A DNA stretch of 64,000 bases from assembly GCF_026210795.1 (NCBI RefSeq), contig NC_089441.1, positions 868,001 through 932,000 on the forward strand, read 5' to 3'. The notes under the pieces are model-generated. The model worked only from the letters and a program-made list of their open reading frames with translations. It made no database searches and was not told the DNA's origin. Shown piece by piece: positions 47,402 through 59,448 of the stretch (position 1 is the first letter of the stretch; each line of letters opens with the position of its first letter). Both the position numbers and the translations under genes were made by a program. The DNA comes from Rhizophagus irregularis. Lineage: Eukaryota > Glomeromycota > Glomeromycetes > Glomerales > Glomeraceae.

Positions 47402-48725
47402 TTATATTCAAAATATAACATAATTATTCATTGAGTTTACTACAAATAATTACAGTATATATTCGTTTATCGTATTTTTTGTGATATATTCACTGTTTAT
47501 TTTATTAAATTATTATATTTATATACATAATATATAATTATTATAATAAAAGGCAAGTAAAATAACTATTTAACAATTAAACATTATAATATGATCTTAG
47601 AATGTGAAATTAAGTGGTAATTATACTAAGAAATATAATATATATTGCGACTGTGAACTCATCTTTCTATTGCCTTTACGATAACGACATATTCGAAGAA
47701 AAATAATTTAAAATAAACAACTAAAATTAAATCAGTAACTTCTTTGCATTATTAAGTAGTTCAATGATAAAGTTTTTACATTATCAAATGAGTGAGTGTT
47801 GATTTACTTTAAAAAACTGAAATTGAAATTTAAGCAAATTATCTATAATAATGAGTATAATCCAAAAATAATAAAATAAAGGAATGAAACTATAAATATT
47901 TTTAATAAAAAAATGAGCCATGAATTTTTTTATGTACTGTATTCGGAGATACGACAAATAAATATATTATTTCGAACGACCTACTGTAGAATTTCTGTCT
48001 TTCATCCATATCAGTGACATAACTACTTGCTGTATTGGACAAAAATATATTATAAAACTTCTATATTAACCTTATTAATCTTACAAATCCGTTTAAACTA
48101 TTTTATTATGAGTGCAGTATTTCTTCTTTTTTTTTTTGTTTCAATAAAACATATCAATTTTAATTCCAAATCCATTTTTAACCATAGAAATTGTGAGAAG
48201 CGTTCCTATTCCTCAATTTTTGTGCTATTACTTAGATTTAATGCAAATTTGTTTTGATAAGAATGCGAGATCAGAATAAACAATATTACAATAAAATAAT
48301 ATAATATAGTATATTTATATATTTAATAAATATAGATCATAAATTTAATAAAATATATTTGCTAAAGCTACCTCCTATAAATAATTATGATGAAAAAGTT
48401 AATTTCCTAACTTACCCGTAAATAAATGAAAGAAAGTAACTAAACCAACAAATATAAGATTTTTACCGTATATATGTTGTATGTTGTAATGCCGTAATAT
48501 ACCTAGTAAATTTATTAATTATAAGGCGCAGTATTATATTTAGAATTAATGTATAAAATTTAGTTTTTAAAATTGTATGACGTTATAAATGTGACGTCCG
48601 AGACGACGTTAAACTAATAGATAGTAAATGATCAAGTGATTAAGATATCAGGTGATTAATTTGTAGATCATGACGTTAAATATAAGGATAATTTAATTGG
48701 TTACTAAATGACATTACACTTAAGG
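47402..48725. other. Gene-free spacer
   Basis: Downstream of the kinase pseudogene. The short hydrophobic open stretch at 48027-48257 has no supporting motif. No element recognised. Confidence 0.45.
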
Positions 48726-48737
48726 AAATAGATTATG

Positions 48738-48893
48738 AATTTTTTTTTTTTTTTTTTTTTACAACTCGCGTAACCGCCTCTCTTTATTAATTAAATTGAA
48801 AAAAGCGCACTATTTACAAAATAAAAAAAGAGATACATTGAAATTGCCAACGTCAAGAATTGACAATCACTCCATACCGGGCGCTTCGGGTCA
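48738..48893 (-). mobile_element. Short retrocopy with poly(A) tail and 12-bp target duplication
   Basis: On the minus strand, a 130-bp sequence starts near GACCCGAAGCGCCC, carries AATAAAG near its end and finishes in about 22 As (the T-run at 48741-48760). The duplication AAATAGATTATG flanks it at 48726-48737 and 48894-48905. This is the signature of LINE-mediated retroposition, so the body is a truncated LINE, a SINE or a processed transcript of unknown origin. Confidence 0.85.
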
Positions 48894-49265
48894 AAATAGA
48901 TTATGGATTAGTAATGATAAACATTGCTTGTTTAATGTGGAACAATAGTTTTGAGGGCAACGCATAGTATAGGTTAAGTTCAACAGGTTACTATATTCAG
49001 ATTAATATAAATAGCAGAATCATTTTAATCTTGTTAAAAATCAGGATACGAATTTTGAAAATAAAAAGAAATTTTAGGATAAACATTCAACCGTTATTTA
49101 ATATTATTATGCAGCCAAATAGGATCATGTTGTTTTTAACATACTGATATTTTTTAGATAAACAAATATCTTTGATATTTTTGACGCATTACGTCATATA
49201 GATTATTATCACACATTTATTATGCTTTTCATATGGAACATGATCTTGGACGTCTGCATAATAAC

Positions 49266-49349
49266 ATAGTTATTAGGTAGGGGGGTTAAAATATCATCCG
49301 AACTGCTTCGCAGTTCGGTGATATTTCAACCCCTCTACCCAATAACTAT
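49266..49349. repeat. 84-bp near-perfect palindrome (miniature hairpin element)
   Basis: The arms extend from ATAGTTATT inward through GGTAGGGG...TTAAAATATCATCCGAACTGC to a 3-base loop, with few mismatches. It is higher in G+C than its surroundings. A tiny foldback or MITE is likely. Confidence 0.75.
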
Positions 49350-50029
49350 TATTTATTAAGCCAAGCATATTATTGTATTTATTTATATTATTAATAAATA
49401 ATCATTTTGTCAATATCTAAGGTGGTAAACGTGACTTATCACGGGCTTAGGTATTACAATGTGGATTCTGAATCCACACATGTGTTGGCCAGAATTAAAG
49501 CATAGTGCCGGACTAGAATTTCGTAATGCTGGCCAAGATTCGATTTTCACAAACTGTATATGTGCATCTTTTTATTCTTTTTTCTTTCTCCTGACAATCC
49601 CGATTTTATTACGGGAATCCGAAAAAAGGCCGATATATGTACATATATATTTATATTATTATTTATTTCATTTATTATTATATGTTTATTTATATATATA
49701 ATATAAAATATATATATTTTGTATTTTTTTTTTAGTTTCAGAGTACTTAATTTTGTCTCTTATATTTTTTACATGTGCTTCAATAATTTATTATTTATTG
49801 TTTCAATGAATGTAACAAAAAAAAAGAAAAATTTTTTTTTTTTTTTTTATAAAAATAAGGGTGAAGTTTCGAACTTTTCATTTTCATTTTTTTTTTTAAG
49901 CGCATCAATAGTTTCAGAGTTCAAAAAAACCTTTTTTTGAACAAGTACATTCATTTATTTCATTCATTTATTCCTTATATCACCCCCCTATACACTCGTC
50001 AGACATCACACATCAACATCACCATAATT
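49350..50029. other. Spacer and upstream region of chitin deacetylase
   Basis: Holds the short palindrome TGTGGATTCTGAATCCACA (49459-49477), A+T runs and a CACCCCCCTA stretch (49981-49990), resembling a C-rich stress-type promoter motif. No gene. Confidence 0.4.
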
Positions 50030-50039
50030 TATATATAAC
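50030..50039 (+). promoter_or_regulatory. TATA box of chitin deacetylase gene
   Basis: TATATATAAC about 90 bases before the ATG, followed by an A/T-rich leader. Confidence 0.5.
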
Positions 50040-50125
50040 TAAACAAAAAATTCCCAACAATTTTTTTTTTTTTTAAAAAAAAAAACAAATATTAATTTTT
50101 TCTTTATCAAGTTTATAACACAATC

Positions 50126-51375
50126 ATGAAGGTCACTATTTCTCTTTGTGTTTTCGCATCATTACTTGTTACGTTTACAGACGCGGCGGCGTTAACTGGT
50201 AAATGGCCACCTCTTGATCAACCTCCACCACCTGTGAAGGATTGGACCGCTTTGGTTGATTTAACAAAGGTTCCCAATGCTCCTTTAGTAAAAGCAGCAG
50301 ATGTAGGAGTCAAATGTCCAGACAAAAATACTTTTTGTAATTGGAGTTGTAATGGGTGTACTAAGCCCGACTCCGACGTCATCCTATGCCCAACTAAAGG
50401 AGGTTAGTACAAAAAATATTATTATTTTTTAACTAGAAAAAAATTAATATTAACTGTTAATAATTTTTTTCCAATAATAGATTGGGGTATCACTTTTGAT
50501 GATGGTCCAACGTAAGTTTTATTTCACATGTAATAGTTATTTATGTCATAACATGTCAACACCTCATGTTTAAAAATTTTTTTATATTTTATAGAGAATA
50601 CACAACCGGCTTGTTAGATTTCCTTGATAACACAGGGGATAAAGTAACATTCTTCGTTGTTGGTTCTAGAGTATATGAAAATCCAGAAATTTTACAAAGA
50701 GCGGCTAAGGCGGGACATCAAATCGGTATACATACTTGGTCTCATCCATATCTTACATCACAATCCAATGAACAAATAATTGCAGAATTCAAATGGACTG
50801 AAGCTGCAATAAAACAAGCTGTTGGACTTACACCTAAATATGTACGTCCTCCATACGGAGATTATGATGATCGTGTAAGAGGAATTGCAACTCAACTTGG
50901 TTACAAAGTTGTTATTTGGGATAGAAATACAAATGATTGGATGTCAGAAGATGATAAATCCTACCAACTTACATGGATTGAAGGAAATTTCACTGAATGG
51001 GTTAAGGAACCTGCTACTACCGGTCATATTTCTCTTGAACATGACCTTTATAAACAAACCGCTGAGAGAGCTCTAATAGCTTTACCAATCGTTACAAAAG
51101 CTGGATTCAGTATTAAACCCATCTCTGTTTGTTTAGGAGAAAACCCATATGTTGAAGATGTTTCCCTTAATACAACTACAACTACAGCACCAGCACCAGC
51201 ACCGACAGCAGCACCAGCATATCCTAGTTCAATACCATATGTTGTTGGTGAATCAACAGCTGCTATACCATCAGCTTCCTCTACCCCTGCTACTACCAGT
51301 GCTGCAAATACTTTAAACAGTGCTAATTTATGGTCATTTGTATCATTTATTGTGGGATCTGTCATGTTCATTTAA
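50126..51375 (+). CDS. GPI-anchored polysaccharide (chitin) deacetylase
   Basis: Exons 50126-50402, 50481-50511 (31 nt) and 50595-51375 give 362 residues. Residues 1-20 are a signal peptide. A cysteine-rich stretch (about 64-88) is followed by the NodB domain: TFDDGPT (Asp99, Asp100), HTWSH (His149, His153, metal ligands), RPPYGDYD (Arg187), WDRNTNDW, and SLEHD (His252). All five catalytic blocks are kept. A Thr/Ala/Pro/Ser-rich stem (about 275-340) and a hydrophobic C-terminus typical of GPI attachment follow. The enzyme should remove N-acetyl groups from chitin at the cell surface, giving chitosan; in symbiotic fungi this can hide chitin from host receptors (family knowledge, not shown here). 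Confidence 0.92.
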
Positions 51376-53090
51376 CATTTTAAATAATTTGCATACAAAT
51401 AGATTTTCTTTTTTTATGTAGAGAACAATAATAGTTAATAATAATAAAAAAAAATTAGTCGTATCTTAATAATTAATTACTTTTTTTAAAGGCTAAGTTT
51501 TTTCTTTTAAGATTTCGATAATAAAATTTCTTTTTTAACGTTAATTTGTTCTAGTATTTTTTATTATTATTATTATTTCGACCAAAACGAATAAGTTCAA
51601 GTAATAAATAATATGAAACGATGAATATAATATAATTAAAATAATTTTTATTGTTTACTAAAAAAAATTTCAAATGAAAAAAAAAAAGATATGCGCAAAT
51701 AAAAATAAATAAATAAATAAATAATGATCGTAATGTAATGTTATCGATATTTGAGAAGTATTTAACTTAACCAGATTTGTGATTTATATTTTTTTTTTAC
51801 GAAAAAAATTATTCGGAATTAGTAACGGAATTTAAAATCGAAAAAAGAAAATTAAATTTATAAAAATTATTATAATAAAAAATTGGATTTCGGATTATTG
51901 ACAGATAAGGGTCTTATTAACACGTCACAATTTGTCGCACACTCATGATAAACAAGTGATCAGATAATTTTGATCTTCAAAAATGACAAAAAAAATACAG
52001 TTGATCCCATTGAAATTATTAATTTTTTTTTTAAATAATATTATTTTAGGAAATTTTTTCGTTTATCAAATATTTTTTTTTTTGTTTTTTGACTTTTTAA
52101 GTTTTTTTCTTATATAAAGGATTCACGTTATAAATTTTGTAAAGCACATGTTAACTTGAGATTAACTATAAACTTTTATAATTTAACCCTTTTATTTAAA
52201 AATAGATTATTTAAATATAGATATCAATATATACAGTAAATACAAAATAAGATCAATTTATAGTACAATTATCGTCGTTCAAATGTACTTTTGGTACTTT
52301 TATATATTTTTAATGAAACGAATGATAAAATAAAGAATTTTTTTAGGATACTCGTTCTAATAAATATCTATTAATCAATATTCAAAAATTTTTAATATTT
52401 AGATAAAAGTTAAAAGTATTAATCTAAAAATAACGGACATGTGAACGGTGAATGTGTTACAAGAAATTTCCTAAATTCGGTTAGATCCTTTAACTGCGTG
52501 ATCACTCTTGATATCATGTGTAATATGAGTTGTCTTATTAAGATCATTAAGATCAGTGGCTGATCATAATTTTTCTGCTAGTTTAAATTACGTACTTATG
52601 TTTTTAAAGTTTATTTATCAAATGCCAAGATTTTTAACATTTTTTTAAAAAAAAGATTGGTTTTGCTAACAAATTTATAATTGGTTGATGTTTGTTTTCA
52701 TTAGTTTATATCAAATTATCATGTAATGAAACAGTATAATAACTTTTGAACTTTTTTAGAATTTACCACCCATATTCCAATATTTTGGCTATTTTAAAAA
52801 AAGATCATCTTCATGTATCTTGACCGTCAACTGTTTTCAATTATCGAAATAATTCAGTTTTATAATGTTTTACAAAGATTATATTTAATAAAAAAATATA
52901 GAACTTTGTATTTCTTGGATTTTTTTTTTGATTTTTTTTAAAAGGGTTTTTATATAATCGAAGTTTCTCTTATCAAATTTTGAATTTTACGTCTGTGTAT
53001 GATAATTTTGATTCTACCTTTAAACCTCAAGATTCATTTCTCATAAAATAAACTAGTGACAACTATACTTCTCATACTCAGTATTTTATT
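51376..53090. other. Gene-free spacer
   Basis: 3' flank of the deacetylase gene, then A+T-rich sequence with AAATA repeats at 51700-51724. No gene or clear element. Confidence 0.5.
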
Positions 53091-53093
53091 CAT

Positions 53094-53854
53094 ATGGAAC
53101 AAGATAATGATAACGCTAATGAAAGTATTACATTATCAACTTAAACTGGTTTGTATTTATTTTATTTGAGCTTTTGGGCCAGTTCTTTACATTAGTTAAT
53201 ATGGTTGGTTGCATTCTATTGTAGCTTTACTTGGTGTTGAATATATAAACTGCGGAGCCAATTTTCCTAGGTTACTCTCATGTCCTACAATTATGAAGGA
53301 AGCTACTTTGATATAGCTATTCACTTCTGTACAGAATATGGAAGATTCTATGGCTTTACTGTAAGAAAAAAAATGAAGTGAAAAGATTCTAATGGTAATT
53401 TGTGGCATAGGTGTCTTGATTGTGAATTATCTGGCTCTGAACCAAAAGAGAATAACCGTATCAGTAAGTGAGAAAACAATCAGGTATTAACTTGGGTTAG
53501 GGTTAGGGTTAGGATTAGGGTCAGGTATTAGGGTCAGTTAGGGTTAGGATTAGGTTTGGGTTAGGATTTGTGATAACTTTAAAAAATAACTAGGATTTTG
53601 CATTGACTAACCATATAATTTTTTTCTATAGATTTATCACGTATAAGTATGCTAAAGCACATTGTAATCAACCTCGTAATCAGTCTAAAAGGAAATTACA
53701 GGTGATGGAAAATAAGGAGCAAAAAGAAATAATTAGTGTAAATTATAATAGTAAAATATTGTTTAGTTCTGATGATGTAATTTATTCAACTGACGAAATT
53801 TTAGAACCACTTAAGCATTTAGGAAAAGGTGGACCATCTAGTAAACGTTTGTAA
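53094..53854 (+). pseudogene. FAR1/MULE-type DNA-binding gene remnant
   Basis: Pieces read EGSYFDIAIHFCTEYGRFYGFTVRKKM, then NGNLWHRCLDCELSG, matching the WRKY-GCM1-like FAR1 zinc domain that starts many MULE-derived proteins. A TGA splits the two pieces at about 53378. An intron (about 53467-53632) follows, and then an exon with NQPRNQSKRKLQVMEN and LKHLGKGGPSSKRL to a stop at 53852. Early frame lesions and the missing transposase core make it inactive. The intron contains telomere-like repeats. Confidence 0.65.
53493..53568 (+). repeat. Interstitial telomere-like repeats (TTAGGG)n
   Basis: About twelve copies of TTAGGG and variants (TTAGGA, TCAGGT, TTTGGG) in 76 bases, within the presumed intron of the FAR1-like remnant. 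Confidence 0.85.
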
Positions 53855-53957
53855 TCATCAGTTGAAAGGTAAAAATAAAGAAAATCAAAGGGCTATAGAT
53901 GAGGGTTATTGTTGTAGACGATGGGGTGATATGGTTCATACTTCATAATGTTAGAAC

Positions 53958-54048
53958 GGGACCCGATCAAAGACTGACAATCAAAAGACTGACATGCTGG
54001 CCCGCATTATTGTCGGCCTTTTGATTGTCGACCTTTCATACCAGACCC
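53958..54048. mobile_element. 91-bp palindromic MITE with 9-bp target duplication
   Basis: The arms starting GGGACCCGATC and, from the right, GGGTCTGGTAT share GACAATCAAAAG in inverted orientation. Perfect 9-bp duplications TGTTAGAAC flank it (53949-53957, 54049-54057). Duplication length fits the Mutator-like superfamily, in keeping with a FAR1/MULE remnant 100 bases upstream, but this is an inference. Confidence 0.85.
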
Positions 54049-54057
54049 TGTTAGAAC

Positions 54058-55688
54058 ATGTAAAATAACTTAATAATTTAACAGCAATTAATAATAATTA
54101 TGCTTACTTATATTACTAATTTCAATAATCATATTGTAACTTGATATATTATAATATAATAATAGTCATGTGATCATCCTGTGAATTTAACGGGGTTATT
54201 AATAAAAAATTTCTATTTTTATTTACTCATTTATTAAAAATAATAAAGTGGTTTACGTAATTTACTAATTATAAATTATCTAATTATCCTATTAAATATT
54301 CTTCTGCTGCGTTACCTTCCATTAAAATAAAAATGATGCAAGTAATTCTTAATATTGATAATTACAATAATTTTTGCTGCAACTAGCCATGTGTTGAAAA
54401 GCGCCCCGTAAATCTAATCACCATTGAACCATTAATCTTGACGAGAATATAATAGTAAATACTGTATATTGTATATTGTTGTACAATGTACATCGTGTAA
54501 AAATGTAAAATGGAAGAAAATAAATCAGTCATCCTGCTCCCACTTTAATACGAAAAGTAGTGAGCATAGTACGGTTATGCAACGAATAATTTTCAAAATA
54601 AAAATTTGATATGTGAACACATTCTTTACATCAATATTTGTCATAGAATGATTTTTATTTTACTCAACACATTATATTTGAATTTAAAATAGAAAATCTC
54701 GCCTCTTGAAAAAAACCAAATATACTCTTTTTTTATAATAAAATTTACGATCAGTTTGTATAATTATATGTTGAACTGATGAAGAAAACGTTTTTGAAAG
54801 TTCATTTCAGTCATTTGGATAATATCCAATCACATGATTTTAATCAAAAAAAAAATAAGTATAATGATCGGGTCATTTGTCATTTGTCATCTTTCATTTG
54901 CTGAATACTGTTTAAAACGGTATACCAAATTGAAACAAGCGTAAAAAAATTTGGGTAGCATCAAAAGCAAAGTAAAGCATAACCTCATAATTATAATTTT
55001 GTTATTTTCATTTTTAAATAAAGAAAGTGTAAATGGAATTTAAAGAATTTTTTCCAGCAATTGCATTCCTCAACATAATTCATTGAATATTTATGTTGTA
55101 ATAATATATACTGTACAATTATAGTACATATATATTTTTCGTTAAAGAATATACTATTATTTAGCGCAAAAAAACACGCGTTTAAATCGATCGGATTTTA
55201 TCCATGATGTACTAATATAAGCTGTGAGGTGAGTTTATAAAAATTATGAATAATTTAATTTTAAATTTTCGATATCATCTACTCAATATTATACGAATTA
55301 AAGGTACTCCATTAGTTAAATAATTATTTATTTTATCATATTACCGATCACGTTTTCAATATGTATATGTATGAATGAATACATAATAAAAATACTTAAG
55401 ATTGTAATGAATTTTTTTTTATTTTTCACGACATGATAATTATACAATATATAAAAAACTTTTTAGGTATAAATAACTGATAACTTGAATTTTGATGATA
55501 AAACTACATATTATGAAATAATAATGATAATATGATAAAAGTATGCTAATAATTAAATAAATAAACAAAAGCTAATAAATAATCTTTCACAAAAAAAAAA
55601 ATTTTGAAATAAAATTAATTAATTTCCGTGGCATTATTATAATTATTTATTTACTAATAAAATATATACATCGTATATATTACCTTTT
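54058..55688. other. Gene-free spacer
   Basis: A+T-rich; no gene or element recognised. Confidence 0.5.
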
Positions 55689-57094
55689 TTAATTTGGAAT
55701 CTCCATTTCTGCCAGCAGAGAATCTTGAAGATATGAAGTAATGATAGGTGAATTAATGGGTTTTGGTAAATCACTAAATATGAATGGCCTACTAATGTAT
55801 ATTGCACCAGGATTTTTCTCAAATGAAGTTGAAATACTTGGTATTTCTTTATCAGCTTCTTCAAAAATAGCTTTAATTTCTTTTCCCTTATAACCAAATT
55901 TCTTTATATCTTGACAATTTCCATACGTAGAATTATGCCAAAAATGTAGTATGTTATATAATTCACTTGCAGTTGGTCTTTGATCAGGATTGGCATTCAT
56001 ACATTTATAAGCCAATGTTTTGTAAACTTCAGGGGTTCCTTTTCCAAATTCTGGTCTGAGTCCATTGCATATATCTAATGCTAATTTAATATCATGTTTT
56101 CTTTTATAAAAAGGTGGCACCCCAGACGATAATTCTGTCATTATTACACCAAAACTATAAATATCAGATGATGATGTATATAATTTAGTATTTAAAACTT
56201 CTGGAGAAATATATGGTAGTACACCACATATTTTATTATCTGATTTTTGTTTATTTGATGGTCCAGCGGACAGTCCAAAATCTGAAATATAAGAAATATT
56301 TTCGTTATCTTCATAATTCAATAGTATATTTCCACTATGAAAATCTTTATGAATATATCCTAATTCATGTAAATTTTTAAGGTCGTATGCTGAATTCATT
56401 AAATTTAAAAGCTTATCTTCCCATAAAATTTTGTTGAAATTATTTGAAAGAACGCATCTTAAGTTTCCCTGGCTTGCATATTGCATAACCATCATAAATT
56501 CTATAGTATTCGGATCCCTGGTTATTCCATGAAAATTTAAAGAACCGGTGTTTGAATTGTACAAACCCCAATGTGTTTTAAGCTATTATAGAAATTAAAT
56601 TAAATATAAATTAATTAATTTTAATTATTAGTAGGAATTTAATTGAAATAATTGAAAATATATACATTAGAATAAACTATTACCTCATTTAAATATTCAT
56701 CCGACATGTTTTGTGATCCGTTTAATTTTTTCAAAGCAACTTTTATAGGTTCAGATTCTCCTTTTTTCCAACTCCCATTATTTCTAGTATATATTGCTTT
56801 ACCATCAATCCATGTTGCGGAGTAAACTTTGGCAAACCCTCCTTCACCAATCTTTTTTATATCATTAAATCTATCATATGGTATCCATTCAAGAAATAAT
56901 GGGTAATCATCATCATAATCATCATCATCATCATCAGAATATTTTGCATTATAAATTGTATTCTTGATAAATTCATCAATGTCAGAGTTTTCACTGGTCC
57001 ACTCTTCAATTATGCAACGAGGAACACATTCTTTACACCATAACTTTTTGACTTTTGGTTTATAACAATTTTCATGATTAGAATTCATACTCAT
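55689..57094 (-). CDS. TKL-like protein kinase (2 exons)
   Basis: Exons 57094-56684 and 56582-55689 give 434 residues. The N-terminal 30 residues keep part of a zinc-ribbon-like region (Cys10, Cys20, Cys23, Cys27) with the family phrase LWCKECVP. An Asp run (54-63) precedes FLEW. The kinase domain spans about 75-350: glycine loop GEGGFAKV, Lys122 in VALKK, HKDFHSGN with Asp217 and Asn222, DFG at 238-240, and SPE at 263-265. The C-terminal tail IKAIFEEADKEIP is shared with its paralogues. All catalytic residues are present, so an active cytosolic Ser/Thr or Tyr kinase is expected; substrate unknown. Intron position matches the neighbour. Confidence 0.92.
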
Positions 57095-57173
57095 TTTTAT
57101 GTTTTAAAAAAGTAAGTTTTTTCAAAAAAAATTGTTAAAAGGGAATTCAATGGTCAAAAAAAAAAAAATTTTT

Positions 57174-57187
57174 TGGGCGTTACTTTA
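57174..57187 (-). promoter_or_regulatory. Shared proximal promoter motif of kinase genes (copy 1)
   Basis: On the minus strand, TAAAGTAACGCCCA about 80 bases before the ATG, with TATAAATA just upstream. The same 14-mer precedes the other intact kinase. Confidence 0.55.
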
Positions 57188-57836
57188 TACTATTTATACA
57201 ATTAGAATAAAAAAGGTTAGTCGCAGAACATAGCCACATTCCTGATTTGTCGATCATACATGATGATCACTATCATTCTGCGGCGAAATACATCATAATT
57301 GATGATCATTTGTGTCGCAGTAATACATTACTATTGTTCGCGATTGTTGATTGTTTAGGCAGTTTAGTATATCGGAATATTCGGAATATCCGGAATTTTC
57401 GGTGCTCACTTGCATAAAGTTTGAAAGTTATTCTGGAATAGTACCATTTTTTGGTTTTTTAATTCGAAAATGAATGATTTTATTTCCAATTAGTAAAATA
57501 AGTTTATTCCATTTATTGATTACAAATGTATCAAAGTTAATCATTTTAAAATAAATTTTCAATATTTCCTCGCACTGTATATTGCCACCTCAACTTTGGC
57601 CTGTCCCAGACGATTTATTTTTTCTACTATAATAACTACTGAATTCACTAATAATATATTTGAATACTTATACCTCCCTTTCACCTTATCATATTAAATT
57701 AAAATTAATAATTTATATAAATATATATTTCGACATATAATTAATTTTCTGCATTATCTTTGTTATCATCTGTTTATTTATTAAATAATAAACATATACC
57801 ATTAGTATTAGTAAATTAAATAAAAAACATATACCA
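57188..57836. other. Spacer between the two kinase genes
   Basis: Contains short TGATGATCA-like inverted repeats (57244-57310) and otherwise A+T-rich sequence. No gene. Confidence 0.4.
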
Positions 57837-59410
57837 TTAGTAATATATATTGAATATAATAAAAAAAATGTTACCATTTAAATTTAATGAGTTAGAGATT
57901 TCTAAATCAATTAACTGAGAATCTTGAAAATCTATTCAAATAATAAAATTAGCAATTACTTTAATTATAGAAAAATATATTAAATATAATACCTATATTA
58001 TTTTCTTCATCATTGATATATGAAGTAATAATAGACGAATTAACAGGTTTTGGCAAATTATTAAATGTGAATATTCTACTAGTGTAAATTGCATCAGGAT
58101 TCTTTTCATATGAAATTAAAATATTTGGTATTTCTTTATCAGCTTCGTCAAATATAACTTTAATTTCTTTTCCTTTATAACCAAATACTTCTTTTTTTTG
58201 ATATTCAGTATAACGAAAACTATTAATATCAGAAGAATGCCACCAAAAGTTTAATATATCGTACAATTCTTCTGCTGTTGGCCTTTGATTAAAAATGGCA
58301 TTCATACATCTATAAGCTAATTTTTTATAAATTTCAGGAGTTCCTTTTCCAAATTCTGGTCTGAGTCCATTACATATTGCCAGTGATAAGCCAGTATTAT
58401 GTTGTCTATTATGAAAGGGCGGTTTTCCGGATGACAATTCTGTCATAATTACACCAAAACTATAAATATCAGATGATAATATATATGGTTCTCCATTTAA
58501 AACTTCTGGAGCAATATATGGTAATACTCCACATATTTTATTATCTGATTTTTGTTCATTTGATGGTCCTGATAATCCAAAATCTGAAATATATGAAGTA
58601 TTTTCATTGTTCTCATAGTTCAATAATATATTTCCACTATGAAAATCCTTGTGAAAATATCCTAATTTATGTAAATATTTTAGGTCTTGTGATAATCCAT
58701 GTAAATAATTAATTTTGTCTTTCCACAAAATGTTTTTAAAATTACTTGAAAGAAAACATCTCAAATTTCCAATTTTCGCAAATTCGATAATCATCATAAA
58801 TTCTTTAGTTTCCGGATCTTTAGTCATTCCATAAAATTTTAATGAATTTGTATATGATTTATTCAAATTCCAATGTGCTTTAAGCTTAATATTAAGTAAA
58901 ATAAATAAATAAATTTATATTAATATTAATAAAAAATTCTAATATTATATAAATATATACCTCACTTAAATAATCAGCTGACATATTCTGTGAATTATTC
59001 AACCTTTTCAAAGCGACTTCTATGGGTTTAGGATTTGATTTTTTCCAACTTCCAAAATCTAGTTTATAATATTCTGCTTGTCCATCGATCCATGTTGCAG
59101 AGTATACTTGAGCAAATCCACCTACACCAATTCGTCTTATATCTTCGAATCTATCAAATTGTACCCATTCGAGAAATCTAGCATCATCTTTATCATAATT
59201 CTTTCTTGTATCATAAATTGTATCTTTGATAAATGTATCAATATCATGATTGCAACGAGGATCGCATTCTTTACACCATAATTCTTCAATAAATGGTTTG
59301 TTGCAATAAGAACAATTTTCATGATTTATGTTCGCTGAATCATGGTCTTTTTTATTAGTGATATTACATTCAGATTCTATAGAAACTTGAGTTACGTTAT
59401 CTTTACTCAT
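57837..59410 (-). CDS. TKL-like protein kinase (3 exons)
   Basis: Exons 59410-58961, 58884-57993 and 57931-57837 give 478 residues. The N-terminus has a complete CxxC...CxxC pattern (Cys33, 36, 46, 49), with LWCKECDP as in the neighbour. The kinase domain has GVGGFAQV (95-102), Lys135 in VALKR, HKDFHSGN (Asp230, Asn235), DFG 251-253 and APE 275-277. The tail ends with a third exon (DFQDSQLIDLEI) that matches the end of the split kinase at 47.4 kb. A further donor in that exon (near 57873) could shorten it. Predicted active kinase; the paired cysteines probably bind zinc. Confidence 0.9.
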
Positions 59411-59434
59411 ATTTAATTGTAAGTGTTACTCGAG

Positions 59435-59448
59435 TGGGCGTTACTTTA
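59435..59448 (-). promoter_or_regulatory. Shared proximal promoter motif of kinase genes (copy 2)
   Basis: Minus-strand TAAAGTAACGCCCA about 25 bases before the ATG, identical to the motif at 57174-57187. Confidence 0.5.

Noticed and set aside
49459-49940. Small Phe/Tyr-rich proteins upstream of chitin deacetylase
   Set aside because: Explained by T-rich composition; no conserved feature, and they start inside a palindrome.
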